64,000 nucleotides of DNA from Bacillus renqingensis (GTDB lineage: Bacteria; Bacillota; Bacilli; Bacillales; Cytobacillaceae). Position numbers and translations under genes: made by a program. Below, in pieces: positions 46,597-55,290 of the stretch. Every line of letters starts with the position of its first letter. Position 1 is the stretch's first letter. The stretch spans positions 1 to 64,000 of the forward strand of contig NZ_JADDIU010000011.1 in NCBI RefSeq assembly GCF_016464375.1, written 5' to 3'. Under the pieces are notes generated by a model. That model worked only from the letters and a program-made list of their open reading frames with translations, did no database searches and was not told where the DNA came from.

Positions 46597-47901
46597 TCAA
46601 ATACGTGAAGGAACATTTTTCAGTTTAGCTTCATTTTCGCCGATATTTTCGATATGTACCTTGTAGATAACCGATGGCCTTGCAAGGACAAGGATAACCC
46701 CAATAAGAAGAACAGCCGATACGACCATTATCAATGGCGCTGGGAATACATCATAAAGGAAACCATATAGGACCATTGCTAACGGCATTAACGCCATCGC
46801 CATCATTTCGATGATAGAAAAAATTCTTCCTTTATAATGATCAGCTATTTGCTTCTGTAATAGGACCATGATTGGTGTATTCGCAATCGTGATCATTGCC
46901 CCTAAACCAAGCTGCAGCACAATATAATAAGCAAATAAAAAGGTATATGAAAACTTCAACATTAATGGCAGTATAAACGCAGCCATAAGCATGCCCATTC
47001 CGATAATTGCCCATTTAGATATTAAAAGTGGAGCTTTAGCTTCCTTACGAAAAGAGAAATAAATTGATAATAGCAGCATACCTGCTGCAAAAGCCCCTTC
47101 TGTCAAACCAAAATGCCGAGAAGCAATTTTCAGTTTTTCAATAAGAATAAATGAATAACCAACCTGATATGCCCCGAAAAAGAAATTTACTAATAGTGCG
47201 ATCCAAATAATGGTCATAAGCAATGACTCCGATTTTAAATAGCTTATCCCTGCCTTCGTACTTTGCCAAATCGATTCTTTTGCCTCTCCATCATTGTTCG
47301 AATTTTGATTTGCAAATAGTTTGAAATTCATCGTCGCTTCAAGCATAACGGCAATACTTGACGCTACCATGTACATGATAAGGAAAGCCGGCATCGTTAC
47401 AGTCCCGTATAATAAACCGCCAACTGCAGGGCTACAGATGGATGCAAAGGAAGTCGACATTTGATTTAATGACATTGCCTTTTGAATCCGACCCTTATCG
47501 ACAATTCCAGTAATAGAGGCAGAAAAAGCAACACTCGAAAACATGGATGTAAGTGATAAAATGCATGAAGCTGTATAAATGGCAGCTAAAGACAAGCCTG
47601 ACGTTAGACTAAAGACTAAAAGACCACCAATTGCAAATGTTGCAGCAGTTTGCGAAAAAATAACAATCTTTTTCCGAGAATAATTGTCGACAAGGTAACC
47701 GGCAAAAGGGGTTGCAATCGTTCGCGGTAAAATATTGCAAATTAGGTTTGCCGCAAAACTCGTCGCAGACCCCGTCATTTGTAATATATAAAAACTAATG
47801 GCAAATGTATACACCTGTGTACCAAAGGCAGAAACCAGCTTACTAATTGTAAACGTCCAAAGATGATAGGTTACTTTTTTCAGCTCTAACATTTCGTTCA
47901 T
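46597..47901 (-). CDS. Major facilitator superfamily efflux transporter
   Basis: A 434-aa protein with about 12 membrane segments. It resembles MFS drug or siderophore exporters of the MefA/EntS type (FAISFYILQMTGSATSFAAN; PRTIATPFAGYLVDNYSRKK with the loop 2-3 motif). The start at 47901 is after GGCGGGAT; twelve upstream codons in frame reach into the operator region. It is divergent from an HTH-TPR regulator, and its promoter is overlapped by one of two matching palindromes, so drug- or signal-responsive control is likely. Confidence 0.82.
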   Translation of the reverse strand: MNEMLELKKVTYHLWTFTISKLVSAFGTQVYTFAISFYILQMTGSATSFAANLICNILPRTIATPFAGYLVDNYSRKKIVIFSQTAATFAIGGLLVFSLTSGLSLAAIYTASCILSLTSMFSSVAFSASITGIVDKGRIQKAMSLNQMSTSFASICSPAVGGLLYGTVTMPAFLIMYMVASSIAVMLEATMNFKLFANQNSNNDGEAKESIWQSTKAGISYLKSESLLMTIIWIALLVNFFFGAYQVGYSFILIEKLKIASRHFGLTEGAFAAGMLLLSIYFSFRKEAKAPLLISKWAIIGMGMLMAAFILPLMLKFSYTFLFAYYIVLQLGLGAMITIANTPIMVLLQKQIADHYKGRIFSIIEMMAMALMPLAMVLYGFLYDVFPAPLIMVVSAVLLIGVILVLARPSVIYKVHIENIGENEAKLKNVPSRI

Positions 47902-47918
47902 ATATATCCCGCCTAAAA

Positions 47919-47935
47919 GTTTAATTAAATTAAAC
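47919..47935. promoter_or_regulatory. Operator palindrome 1 (GTTTAAT-N3-ATTAAAC)
   Basis: Perfect 7-3-7 dyad just downstream of the MFS gene -10 box, covering its expected transcription start. Identical arms recur at 47974-47990. Confidence 0.75.
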
Positions 47936-47937
47936 AA

Positions 47938-47967
47938 ATTATATCATAGCGCCAACTTTCATTTCAA
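47938..47967 (-). promoter_or_regulatory. Promoter of the MFS exporter gene
   Basis: On the minus strand TTGAAA (47962-47967), 18 bases, extended -10 TGATATAAT (hexamer at 47938-47943). Confidence 0.65.
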
Positions 47968-47973
47968 GCAAAA

Positions 47974-47990
47974 GTTTAATATAATTAAAC
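47974..47990. promoter_or_regulatory. Operator palindrome 2 (GTTTAAT-N3-ATTAAAC)
   Basis: Perfect 7-3-7 dyad, extendable to AGTTTAAT ... ATTAAACT. It contains a plus-strand TATAAT (47980-47985), the likely -10 of the regulator gene. Centre-to-centre distance to palindrome 1 is 55 bases. Confidence 0.75.
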
Positions 47991-48025
47991 TGGGTACGTA
48001 AACAGTTTAGGAGAGTGTCTTTTAT

Positions 48026-49237
48026 ATGTTAGGTGAAAGAATTCGAGATATCAGAAAGAGGAAAAAAATGACACTTGAGGCGCTAGCCGGCGATCAATTG
48101 ACAAAAGGGATGCTTAGCCTAATTGAAAATAATAAGGCCAATCCTTCAATGGAAAGTTTAAGGTATATCGCTGAGAGATTGGGTGTAGAGGTAACTGAGC
48201 TGTTAGAAGGTGTAAGTTTTCAAAGATTAAGGGAAATTCTTGATGTTGCAGAGAAGCTATTTAATACAGACTCAGAAGTAGTATCTGACAAATATAATCA
48301 ACTTATAATTTTGATTAAACCTTATCTTGAAAATCTTACTCAAGGTTATGAGTCTGCACGCTTATTAGAAATTTACAGCCGTAGCCTTTACCAGGAAAAA
48401 CGAGATGGCTGGAGAGAATTGTCTAAAAAGGCTGCACGTATGTATGATGAAATGAACCTTGTCGCAAATCGTGCTAGTATCGGCATCTTTTGGGCAATGG
48501 AAAAATTTATTGAACATAACTATACGGAAGCGCTCGACATACTGTTACGGGAACGGAAACAAATTGAAGAGAAGCACCATTTGATTGACCCTATGACAAA
48601 GGTAAACCTTGACTATAACGAGGCTATGCTACATTTTGCAGTTGGTGATTCGCAAACTGCAGCTGTTGTCATGGAAAAGGCAATTCAATTTTCGAAGGAG
48701 CACCGAATTTTTTACCGGATTGATGATCTCTACCGACTTGCTGCGGCATATGCATGGATGTCGGGAGATAAAGAAAAACAAGAGTATTATCTAGAAAAAC
48801 TAAAGCAATACGGTGATTTTGCTGAGGATCAGCAATCGATTAATTTTTATTATCTTTTTCAGGCCATGTCGTTTAATTCAGAAGAGAAGGAATATGAAAA
48901 AGCGCTCGACATCATCGATAACTATTTAGCAGATGTGAAAATGGATAAACCCTTTGTCCTTCTCGAAAGAGGAAAATCATTATATGGTCTAGGACGGTAT
49001 CATGAGGCCCTTGCTTGTCTGGAAAAAGTAGAAACTCCAGATTATGCCCCCCACCCGTTTGATTTATCATTGTTATATATTCACGATACGTACAAGGCAC
49101 TTTGCCAAATGGAATTGGGTAATCGAAATGATGCCTTACAATTGGCATTACAGGCTGTGGAGAATTTTGAACCAATGCCACATACATCATATAAAAATTT
49201 TGCGATTGAAACGTACAATACCATTTTAGGAAAATAA
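48026..49237 (+). CDS. HTH (XRE) transcriptional regulator with TPR-like repeats
   Basis: A 403-aa regulator. Residues 4-60 are an XRE-type helix-turn-helix (GERIRDIRKRKKMTLEALAG ... LIENNKANPSMESLRYIAER). The rest is a helical solenoid of TPR-like pairs (for example YLEKLKQYGDFAEDQQSINF; EALACLEKVETPDYAPHPFD). This layout is that of the Rgg/PlcR/Rap-like RRNPP group and of related one-component regulators, many of which bind peptides. No signal peptide gene is seen nearby. It is divergent from the MFS exporter and probably controls it and itself through the twin palindromes. Confidence 0.82.
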   Translation: MLGERIRDIRKRKKMTLEALAGDQLTKGMLSLIENNKANPSMESLRYIAERLGVEVTELLEGVSFQRLREILDVAEKLFNTDSEVVSDKYNQLIILIKPYLENLTQGYESARLLEIYSRSLYQEKRDGWRELSKKAARMYDEMNLVANRASIGIFWAMEKFIEHNYTEALDILLRERKQIEEKHHLIDPMTKVNLDYNEAMLHFAVGDSQTAAVVMEKAIQFSKEHRIFYRIDDLYRLAAAYAWMSGDKEKQEYYLEKLKQYGDFAEDQQSINFYYLFQAMSFNSEEKEYEKALDIIDNYLADVKMDKPFVLLERGKSLYGLGRYHEALACLEKVETPDYAPHPFDLSLLYIHDTYKALCQMELGNRNDALQLALQAVENFEPMPHTSYKNFAIETYNTILGK

Positions 49238-49239
49238 GC

Positions 49240-49275
49240 CAACCCCCGCCGAATTTTCGACGGGGGTTGGTTAGC
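49240..49275 (+). terminator. Terminator of the HTH-TPR regulator gene
   Basis: CCAACCCCCGCC, loop GAATTTTC, GACGGGGGTTGG, then TTAGCC. A very stable stem but a poor T-tract. Confidence 0.7.
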
Positions 49276-49334
49276 CTTGGTGGGAAATTGCACCACAATA
49301 TTAATTTTTGACTAGGGGGATCATAGCATTGGCA

Positions 49335-50888
49335 TTAATCTTTTAGTGAAAATACATCATTCAAGGCCAGCTTCAGTGTACCCTTAAATTCCGCCTGACG
49401 GATTAAGCCGATACCAGACGAAATCAAATTTTTCACTATTTCGGCACGTAGCCCGGTCAGGATGGTTTTGCACCCCATCATTGAAATTCCTTCTATTATT
49501 TGTATAAAACTATTGGATGCTTCTAACTCCATATGGGCTACACCGGAAAGATCGATAATTAATATTTGAATATGATTCGTTTCTATTTCATTTAGGACAT
49601 TGTTTTGAATCGTGTTCATCCGCTGTTGATCCAGCTGGCCAATTAAAGGCAGGATACAAATTTGCTCTTTAATAGGAATAATCGGGACAGAAAGATGTTC
49701 AACAAGTTTTCGTTCCTGCTCGAGTAATTCATCTTTGTATTTTGAATAACTGATGAAAAAATTAGTAAGGAACTGGTCAATCAGCTCGTTAATGTTTTTT
49801 TCCAGCGTATAGAATGATTCTCTATCACTCTCAGTTTTACTTAGTAAATCAAAATTATATAAGAAATCCCACAGTGTTCTGCGAATCGCTTGAACCCACT
49901 CTAGCTTAAATGCAAGTGTTACTGAATACTTTGCCCATGCTAGCCCTTCCTGTTTTGCTAACGATATCAATTCATGCACCTGTTCCTCTACGACATATAA
50001 AACAAGTTTATGGGCATTATCTAATAGATTAATATTTCCAATATTATGTATTTCATCAATTTTATCTCTTACGTTAATAGCTTCAACTAGTAATCTTTCT
50101 TCAAATGGTTTCTGATTCGCCAAAAAGAAATCCTTAATGGAATCACCCTCATTATAATATAGTGACAATTCTTTCACCCCTTTTTGGGTCAATTGACTTT
50201 CCTGCCGCATTTTTATAATAAAGGTCGTTCCTTGGTCTTTTTTACTTTCAACCATTATCTTTCCGCCATGTTGATAAACGACCGAAAAAACTTGAGCTAA
50301 GCCCAAACCTGTTCCTTCCGATTTTGTTGAAAAAAAAGGAGTTCCAAGTAATGAAAGTTTTTCTTCAGGAATCCCCACCCCTGTATCCTGAATTGTCACA
50401 ATCACTTCTTCATTTATACATTCATGAGTAATCGATAAAGTCCCTCTCCCATTCATTGATTCAATGGCATTTTTAATAAGGTTAAAAAAGGCTTTTTTAA
50501 ATTGACTCTTTTTTCCTTGGATACTAACATTCGGATTTTTAAAATTGGTTATTACTTTGATATCATACAATTTATCTTGAAATAGATTTAAAATAGATTC
50601 TAATTCTACAGTCAGAAAGATGGCCTGATTCTGTTCATCTTCTAAGTCAGGTTTAGCGACCTGTAGTAAATCATTTAGAGTGGTCAAGGCGTTTTCTAAT
50701 TCGGATTGGGCGATATCAATATATTCATGTTGTGCTTCCTGCTGAAGCAACTGTAAAAATCCTTTAACCGCGGTTAATGGATTCCTTACCTCATGCGCAA
50801 TTCCTGCAGCAATTTGTCCGACTGACGCCAATTGGCTTAAATGGCCATGACTTCCAGACTCTATGCTTTCCCTTTCATCTAATTCCAT
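49335..50888 (-). CDS. Histidine kinase fused to an RsbR/STAS-like module
   Basis: A 517-aa soluble protein. Residues 20-230 are a complete histidine kinase core: H-box AHEVRNPLT (His32), N-box FNLIKNAIES, G1 DTGVGIP, F-box PFFSTK and G2 GTGLGL. Residues 260-400 are helical and resemble the RsbR N-terminal (globin-like) region. The last 110 residues are a STAS domain (ILIIDLSGVAHMELEASNSF; ILTGLRAEIVKNLISSGIGL). No transmembrane or PAS sensor precedes the kinase and no response regulator gene is adjacent. A link between two-component signalling and the stressosome/SigB system is inference from domain content. Confidence 0.82.
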   Translation of the reverse strand: MELDERESIESGSHGHLSQLASVGQIAAGIAHEVRNPLTAVKGFLQLLQQEAQHEYIDIAQSELENALTTLNDLLQVAKPDLEDEQNQAIFLTVELESILNLFQDKLYDIKVITNFKNPNVSIQGKKSQFKKAFFNLIKNAIESMNGRGTLSITHECINEEVIVTIQDTGVGIPEEKLSLLGTPFFSTKSEGTGLGLAQVFSVVYQHGGKIMVESKKDQGTTFIIKMRQESQLTQKGVKELSLYYNEGDSIKDFFLANQKPFEERLLVEAINVRDKIDEIHNIGNINLLDNAHKLVLYVVEEQVHELISLAKQEGLAWAKYSVTLAFKLEWVQAIRRTLWDFLYNFDLLSKTESDRESFYTLEKNINELIDQFLTNFFISYSKYKDELLEQERKLVEHLSVPIIPIKEQICILPLIGQLDQQRMNTIQNNVLNEIETNHIQILIIDLSGVAHMELEASNSFIQIIEGISMMGCKTILTGLRAEIVKNLISSGIGLIRQAEFKGTLKLALNDVFSLKD

Positions 50889-51040
50889 GTAGGATACTCC
50901 TCTCTAATCACAGTGAAAGCAATTTATTATCACCAATAAGTTCAATATTTAGACTCCCAAAGATATTTTACTAAAAAGTTAATGGAGGCAAAAGGGGAGG
51001 TTCTCGCTCCCTTGCAATGAACTAAGAACCATCCCCACGC

Positions 51041-51790
51041 TTACTTTTGTTCTATTTGCATCTGTTTATTAAATAGAGTTGGATAAGATAATAATCCAAG
51101 CATGATACTTGTAACTGCCGCGGCCGTCAGCAGTAGAAACAGGACGAGTAGTTGAAATTGAACCGCATGAATGGGATTGGCCCCTGCAATAATTTGACCG
51201 CTCATCATTCCCGGTAGCTGGACGAGTCCAATTGTTTTCTGACTCTCGATAGTTGGGATCATACTCGCCTTGATTGAAGTAATCAACTGCGAATGAATCG
51301 CTTGTTTTGGCGTGCCCCCAAGGGATAAAATGAGTTCAGTTTGGTCTATATGGGCTTTTGTTTCTGCAATAAATCGATTAAGAAACAGGATCGCAAGCAC
51401 CATAGAGTTTCCAATTACCATCCCGCTTATCGGTATAATATATTGAGCAGTATGTGGTATTATGTGAAACCCAAGTAAGATACTTTGGGTTAAAATTTCA
51501 ATAAAAATAATAGTAACAGCAACCTTCCATGTTATTCCTTTAATCGGCCCTCCCTTTTTACGGGCATTCTCGGTAGCTGCGATTATCATAACTCCAACCA
51601 TTAATAAGCTATAAATGATGCTTTCCGAGTCAAACACAAATTTAAGAACATAGCCTACGACAAACAATTGGATGATGGAACGGACGACAGCAATAACCGT
51701 ATCCTTTTCTAGTCCAAGTTTGAAGGTTTTTGATAACACAAAAGGAATTAGAACGAATACTAAAGAAATCGATAATGCCATCGGACTCAT
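51041..51790 (-). CDS. FetB-type ABC transporter permease (UPF0014, YjkA-like)
   Basis: A 249-aa integral membrane protein with about seven helices. Its UPF0014 markers are the conserved IIAATENARKKGG, IPISGMVIGNSM and QLPGMMSGQIIAGANP. E. coli FetAB relatives export iron; the substrate in Bacillus is not established. ATG at 51790 after AAGGGGG, overlapping the ATPase gene by four bases. Confidence 0.88.
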   Translation of the reverse strand: MSPMALSISLVFVLIPFVLSKTFKLGLEKDTVIAVVRSIIQLFVVGYVLKFVFDSESIIYSLLMVGVMIIAATENARKKGGPIKGITWKVAVTIIFIEILTQSILLGFHIIPHTAQYIIPISGMVIGNSMVLAILFLNRFIAETKAHIDQTELILSLGGTPKQAIHSQLITSIKASMIPTIESQKTIGLVQLPGMMSGQIIAGANPIHAVQFQLLVLFLLLTAAAVTSIMLGLLSYPTLFNKQMQIEQK

Positions 51791-52506
51791 CCCATTTCCC
51801 CCTTTACAAATTGTTTTACTCTTTCATTTGCAGGCGAATTCAACAAATGACTTTTTCCTGCTTCGACGACTTCCCCTTCCATCATTACCCATGTATACGT
51901 CCCTACTGCTAGTGCCTGCTGTAAATTATGGGTAATCCAAACAATGGTCACTCCATACTTCTGGTTAATTTTGACGATTAGCTCCTCTATCTCCTTTTGA
52001 GAAACTTGATCAAGGGACGAAGTAATTTCGTCCAGTAATAATATTTGCGGACGATTCACAAGCGTACGGGCAATGGATACCTTCTGGCGCTGACCGCCTG
52101 ACAAATCCCTGCTATTCCGATGCAAAAATTGCTCCGACAAACCCACATCCTTTAATAAATCCTTTGCTTGATTTTCGGGGAGTTGTTTCCCTTGTAATTC
52201 CAGCGGCAATGCTAGATTTTTGTACACACTGCCATCAATCATCGGTGCACTTTGAAGCGCCATTCCCACAAACCTGCGCAATTCTACCGGGGGATACTCC
52301 CTAATAGGTTTATCCTTCACATAGATTTCCCCGGACTTCGGAGACAATAGCCCATTACATATTTTCAGCAATGTCGTCTTCCCAGCCCCTGACGGACCTA
52401 CTAACGTCGTAATCTCACCCTCATAAAAAGAACCTGTAATATTTATTAAAATTACCTGATCATCCACAGCGTAATGGACATGGTTAAATCGTATAGCTGA
52501 TTTCAA
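51787..52506 (-). CDS. FetA-type ABC transporter ATP-binding protein (YjkB-like)
   Basis: A 239-aa ATPase: Walker A GPSGAGKTTLLK, signature LSGGQRQKVSIARTL, Walker B ILLLDEITSSLD and the H-loop histidine in WITHN. Its pairing with a UPF0014 permease marks it as FetA/YjkB rather than an amino-acid importer. Start is TTG at 52506 after GGAAGTG. Confidence 0.88.
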   Translation of the reverse strand: MKSAIRFNHVHYAVDDQVILINITGSFYEGEITTLVGPSGAGKTTLLKICNGLLSPKSGEIYVKDKPIREYPPVELRRFVGMALQSAPMIDGSVYKNLALPLELQGKQLPENQAKDLLKDVGLSEQFLHRNSRDLSGGQRQKVSIARTLVNRPQILLLDEITSSLDQVSQKEIEELIVKINQKYGVTIVWITHNLQQALAVGTYTWVMMEGEVVEAGKSHLLNSPANERVKQFVKGEMG

Positions 52507-52668
52507 TTATTTCACTTCCTTTTGAAGCACAGGGACGTTTCTTTGCTTCCTTTCAATTAACTTAAAGCACAAAGTCGAATATTGGCTGATAAAACTTTCT
52601 CTTTCCTATCTTACTATTTTTGTCCGCCTTTTACTCAAACGAAAGTATAGAATAATATTGTAATAAAA

Positions 52669-52704
52669 AAAAGCATTTTCACGTTTAAAATGAAAATGCC
52701 CTTT
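52669..52704 (-). terminator. Terminator of the two-module isoprenoid synthase gene
   Basis: On the minus strand GGGCATTTTCA, loop, TGAAAATGCTTTTTTTTATT. Confidence 0.85.
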
Positions 52705-52768
52705 TCTTCGAAGACTGCCCCCCAATAGTTAAGTGGAGGGAAGGACGAGATTCGCCCTTATTCTAAGC

Positions 52769-55123
52769 TCAATGCTCTCGGCTCACAATATAATTCAATA
52801 AATGCTTCAGAAATGTTATATGACGTGGTATTTCTTGCATGGCCTCGATCGCCAGACAGTAATGCTCCCACATCTGTTTTTTGGCATCATTCAAACCTAG
52901 TACTGAAACGAAAGTTGAATTGTTATTTTTGGCATCTTGACCAATGGGTTTTCCAAGTAATGTCCAATCCCCTTGCACATCGAGCAGGTCATCCTTAATC
53001 TGAAAGGCAATACCGGCATGATGGGCAAATTTTTTCAAAGCGGCGATTTCAGACTCACTCGCTGCGGCAAGGATTGCGGGCATAATGAGAGAAGCCTCAA
53101 ATGCTAATCCCGTTTTATAGAAGCTTAACTGATTTAGTTGTTCCAGCGTTAATCGTTTCCCTTTAAATTCTAAATCCATCGCCTGTCCCTTACACATATC
53201 CGCTGTTGTCTGCGCTGAATACTGAATCAATGTAAGCACTGTTTTAGAATCAAACCGGTTAAGGGATGTCTGTTCCACAACTGCCTTCTGGGTGAGAAAA
53301 AGGCCGGTTAATTCGGCAATCGCAATGTTATATTTTGTATGAAGAGTCGGACGCCCACGTCGGGTAGAAGCGTTATCCTGGGACGGTAGATCATCAAAAA
53401 TCAGCGATGCCGTATGCATATATTCCAACGATTTCAACAACGGGACAATGGCTGAATTTTTTAATCGATATTCATTTACACCCATGAACCAGGTGATGAT
53501 CGGTCTTAATCGCTTACCATTCCCTTCTAGACTATAATTGGCCGCATCAATTATAGGAGATTGCACCAGATCATCGTTTCCGGAGATTTTCAAGGTATTG
53601 TTAATTTGATTGCGAACCGTTTCAATCGTTTCTAAAAAATCAGCCCGTTCTTTCTGTTCATTTTTTAAAATTGTTATGATATGGTCTCGAAGTAGTTTAT
53701 CAAAGAAATCAACATCGTCTGCTTTTTCAATCATCTTTTGGATGAGCTGGTTGAATTTTGGATTTCCAGTAGCAAATAGCCCCATCACTTCGTTATACTT
53801 TTTAGTTCCGATTTTTTCCTTAAACCGTTTTAGACCATTGATGGCCCGGTCCAAAATCACCTCACAAGTCTTGGAATCTGAGTGATAGACATTATGGATT
53901 AAATGAAAGATGACTGCCCAATATAATTCAAAAGGGTTGATCAGATCAGGACGAATTACATGATATTTCAGATAATAGGTATAGGGTGTGACCGAACCAT
54001 CCTTCATGTCCTCAAACATATCGGCAAAATCATCCGCCAGCTGGTTGTATATGCCATAAAAAAATGTCCGATTCACAAAACCACTATCCTCTGATGCGCT
54101 GATAACAGAACGGGCAATCAATCGGGAGGAGGAAGATTTTAAAATGATTGGGAGATAAAGTTCTTCATTGCTGTAATGGGCGTTGGAAAGAACCTTTACA
54201 CGATCGACATCTTGAGAATGAAAAAACACATAGGCTTGCTCGAAAAAAGTTTTCCTTGTCTTTGGCTGTTGATGTTTCTTAATATACTCAAAGCCTTCCC
54301 GAAGTTCCGAATGAATATATTGGATTTGGTTCTTGTTATTTCCTTCCCACTTCCCCAATTTTGGCACAGATCCTGTAACGAGAGTGGTTCGGATCAAATG
54401 GGAGTATTGTTCTTTCTCCTTTGTGGACAAGACATTGGAGTCTAGAAGATCGTCTATAAAGGGATAGGTCAGACCATAGTAATAGCCCAGCCTGATTGCT
54501 TCGGCAAGTCTCTGAGACCGCTGCGGCGACAGGACGTTATCATCCAGCTCTTCAAGTACGTGCATAATGACCCCGGCAATGATTTTAATTAGCTTTCGCT
54601 GGGCATGTACCGGATCCAGCCCTTTTGGAATATTGGCGTTGACTGTCTTAAGTTTATCTAGCAGCCAAATTATTGTGGTTTCAGTACCTTCCTTTTGAGC
54701 CCAGAGGTATAACCCGGCCATGCTGAAGGTTTCCGTTTTGTTGTGTTGATTCGTCAGCTGGTTTTTTAGCTTTTCAACTACATGCCGAATATTTTTCTGA
54801 GTTTCAACTGAGTCCAATGTTTTACCGAGATCCCGGATAAATATATAAGAGATGCTTCGCTCGAGGTATTGATCTAATTTTCCTGTATAATCCAGCCAGT
54901 GGATATATTTGTGGTACTCCTGGAAATTAGGTTTTCGCTTTTTTCCAATTGAAAAAAAATGATGACGAATATGGTTGTGTTTCCATGATTGTATATCTTT
55001 TATTAGGGTAGAGAGAAAGGTTTTTTGTGAGGTCAGCACTTCTAGTGATCGGAAATACTTTGCCGCCTGCTGCTCAGCCATCTGGTAACAGGCATCGGCG
55101 TTGATTAATTGCTTCTCATTCAT
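52769..55123 (-). CDS. Two-module class I isoprenoid synthase-like protein
   Basis: A 784-aa protein. The C-terminal 290 residues are a trans-isoprenyl diphosphate synthase: GKRLRP at 536-541, first aspartate-rich motif DDLPSQD at 577-583 followed by RRGRPTLH, and second motif DDLLD at 711-715. The N-terminal 480 residues are no known domain to me, yet contain two aspartate-rich segments 140 residues apart, FIDDLLDS (223-229) and QLADDFADMFEDMKDG (361-376), in helical surroundings. That resembles a diverged second class I isoprenoid fold, perhaps a terpene-cyclase or squalene/phytoene-synthase-like module. The known bacterial prenyl synthases are about 300 aa. The gene is alone with its own terminator. 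Confidence 0.75.
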   Translation of the reverse strand: MNEKQLINADACYQMAEQQAAKYFRSLEVLTSQKTFLSTLIKDIQSWKHNHIRHHFFSIGKKRKPNFQEYHKYIHWLDYTGKLDQYLERSISYIFIRDLGKTLDSVETQKNIRHVVEKLKNQLTNQHNKTETFSMAGLYLWAQKEGTETTIIWLLDKLKTVNANIPKGLDPVHAQRKLIKIIAGVIMHVLEELDDNVLSPQRSQRLAEAIRLGYYYGLTYPFIDDLLDSNVLSTKEKEQYSHLIRTTLVTGSVPKLGKWEGNNKNQIQYIHSELREGFEYIKKHQQPKTRKTFFEQAYVFFHSQDVDRVKVLSNAHYSNEELYLPIILKSSSSRLIARSVISASEDSGFVNRTFFYGIYNQLADDFADMFEDMKDGSVTPYTYYLKYHVIRPDLINPFELYWAVIFHLIHNVYHSDSKTCEVILDRAINGLKRFKEKIGTKKYNEVMGLFATGNPKFNQLIQKMIEKADDVDFFDKLLRDHIITILKNEQKERADFLETIETVRNQINNTLKISGNDDLVQSPIIDAANYSLEGNGKRLRPIITWFMGVNEYRLKNSAIVPLLKSLEYMHTASLIFDDLPSQDNASTRRGRPTLHTKYNIAIAELTGLFLTQKAVVEQTSLNRFDSKTVLTLIQYSAQTTADMCKGQAMDLEFKGKRLTLEQLNQLSFYKTGLAFEASLIMPAILAAASESEIAALKKFAHHAGIAFQIKDDLLDVQGDWTLLGKPIGQDAKNNNSTFVSVLGLNDAKKQMWEHYCLAIEAMQEIPRHITFLKHLLNYIVSREH

Positions 55124-55254
55124 ACAACCATTACCTCTTCTTTATTTTAAAATAATCAAATTATATTTATGTATAGTCTACATTGACAGCTTTATAACCA
55201 GAAAGTCTGATATTTTCTTTTTAAGGGCAGACCACTGCACCCTATAAAAAGGAT

Positions 55255-55285
55255 AAACAGGACAAGGTCATATCCCCTTGTCCCG
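55255..55285 (-). terminator. Terminator of the deacetylase gene
   Basis: On the minus strand GGACAAGG, GGATATGA, CCTTGTCC, then TGTTTATCCTTTTT. Confidence 0.75.
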
Positions 55286-55290
55286 GTATA

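Noticed and set aside
48912-49298. 128-codon minus-strand frame opposite the HTH-TPR regulator
   Set aside because: It runs across the regulator's terminator and its coding strand; the plus-strand frame has the domain matches.
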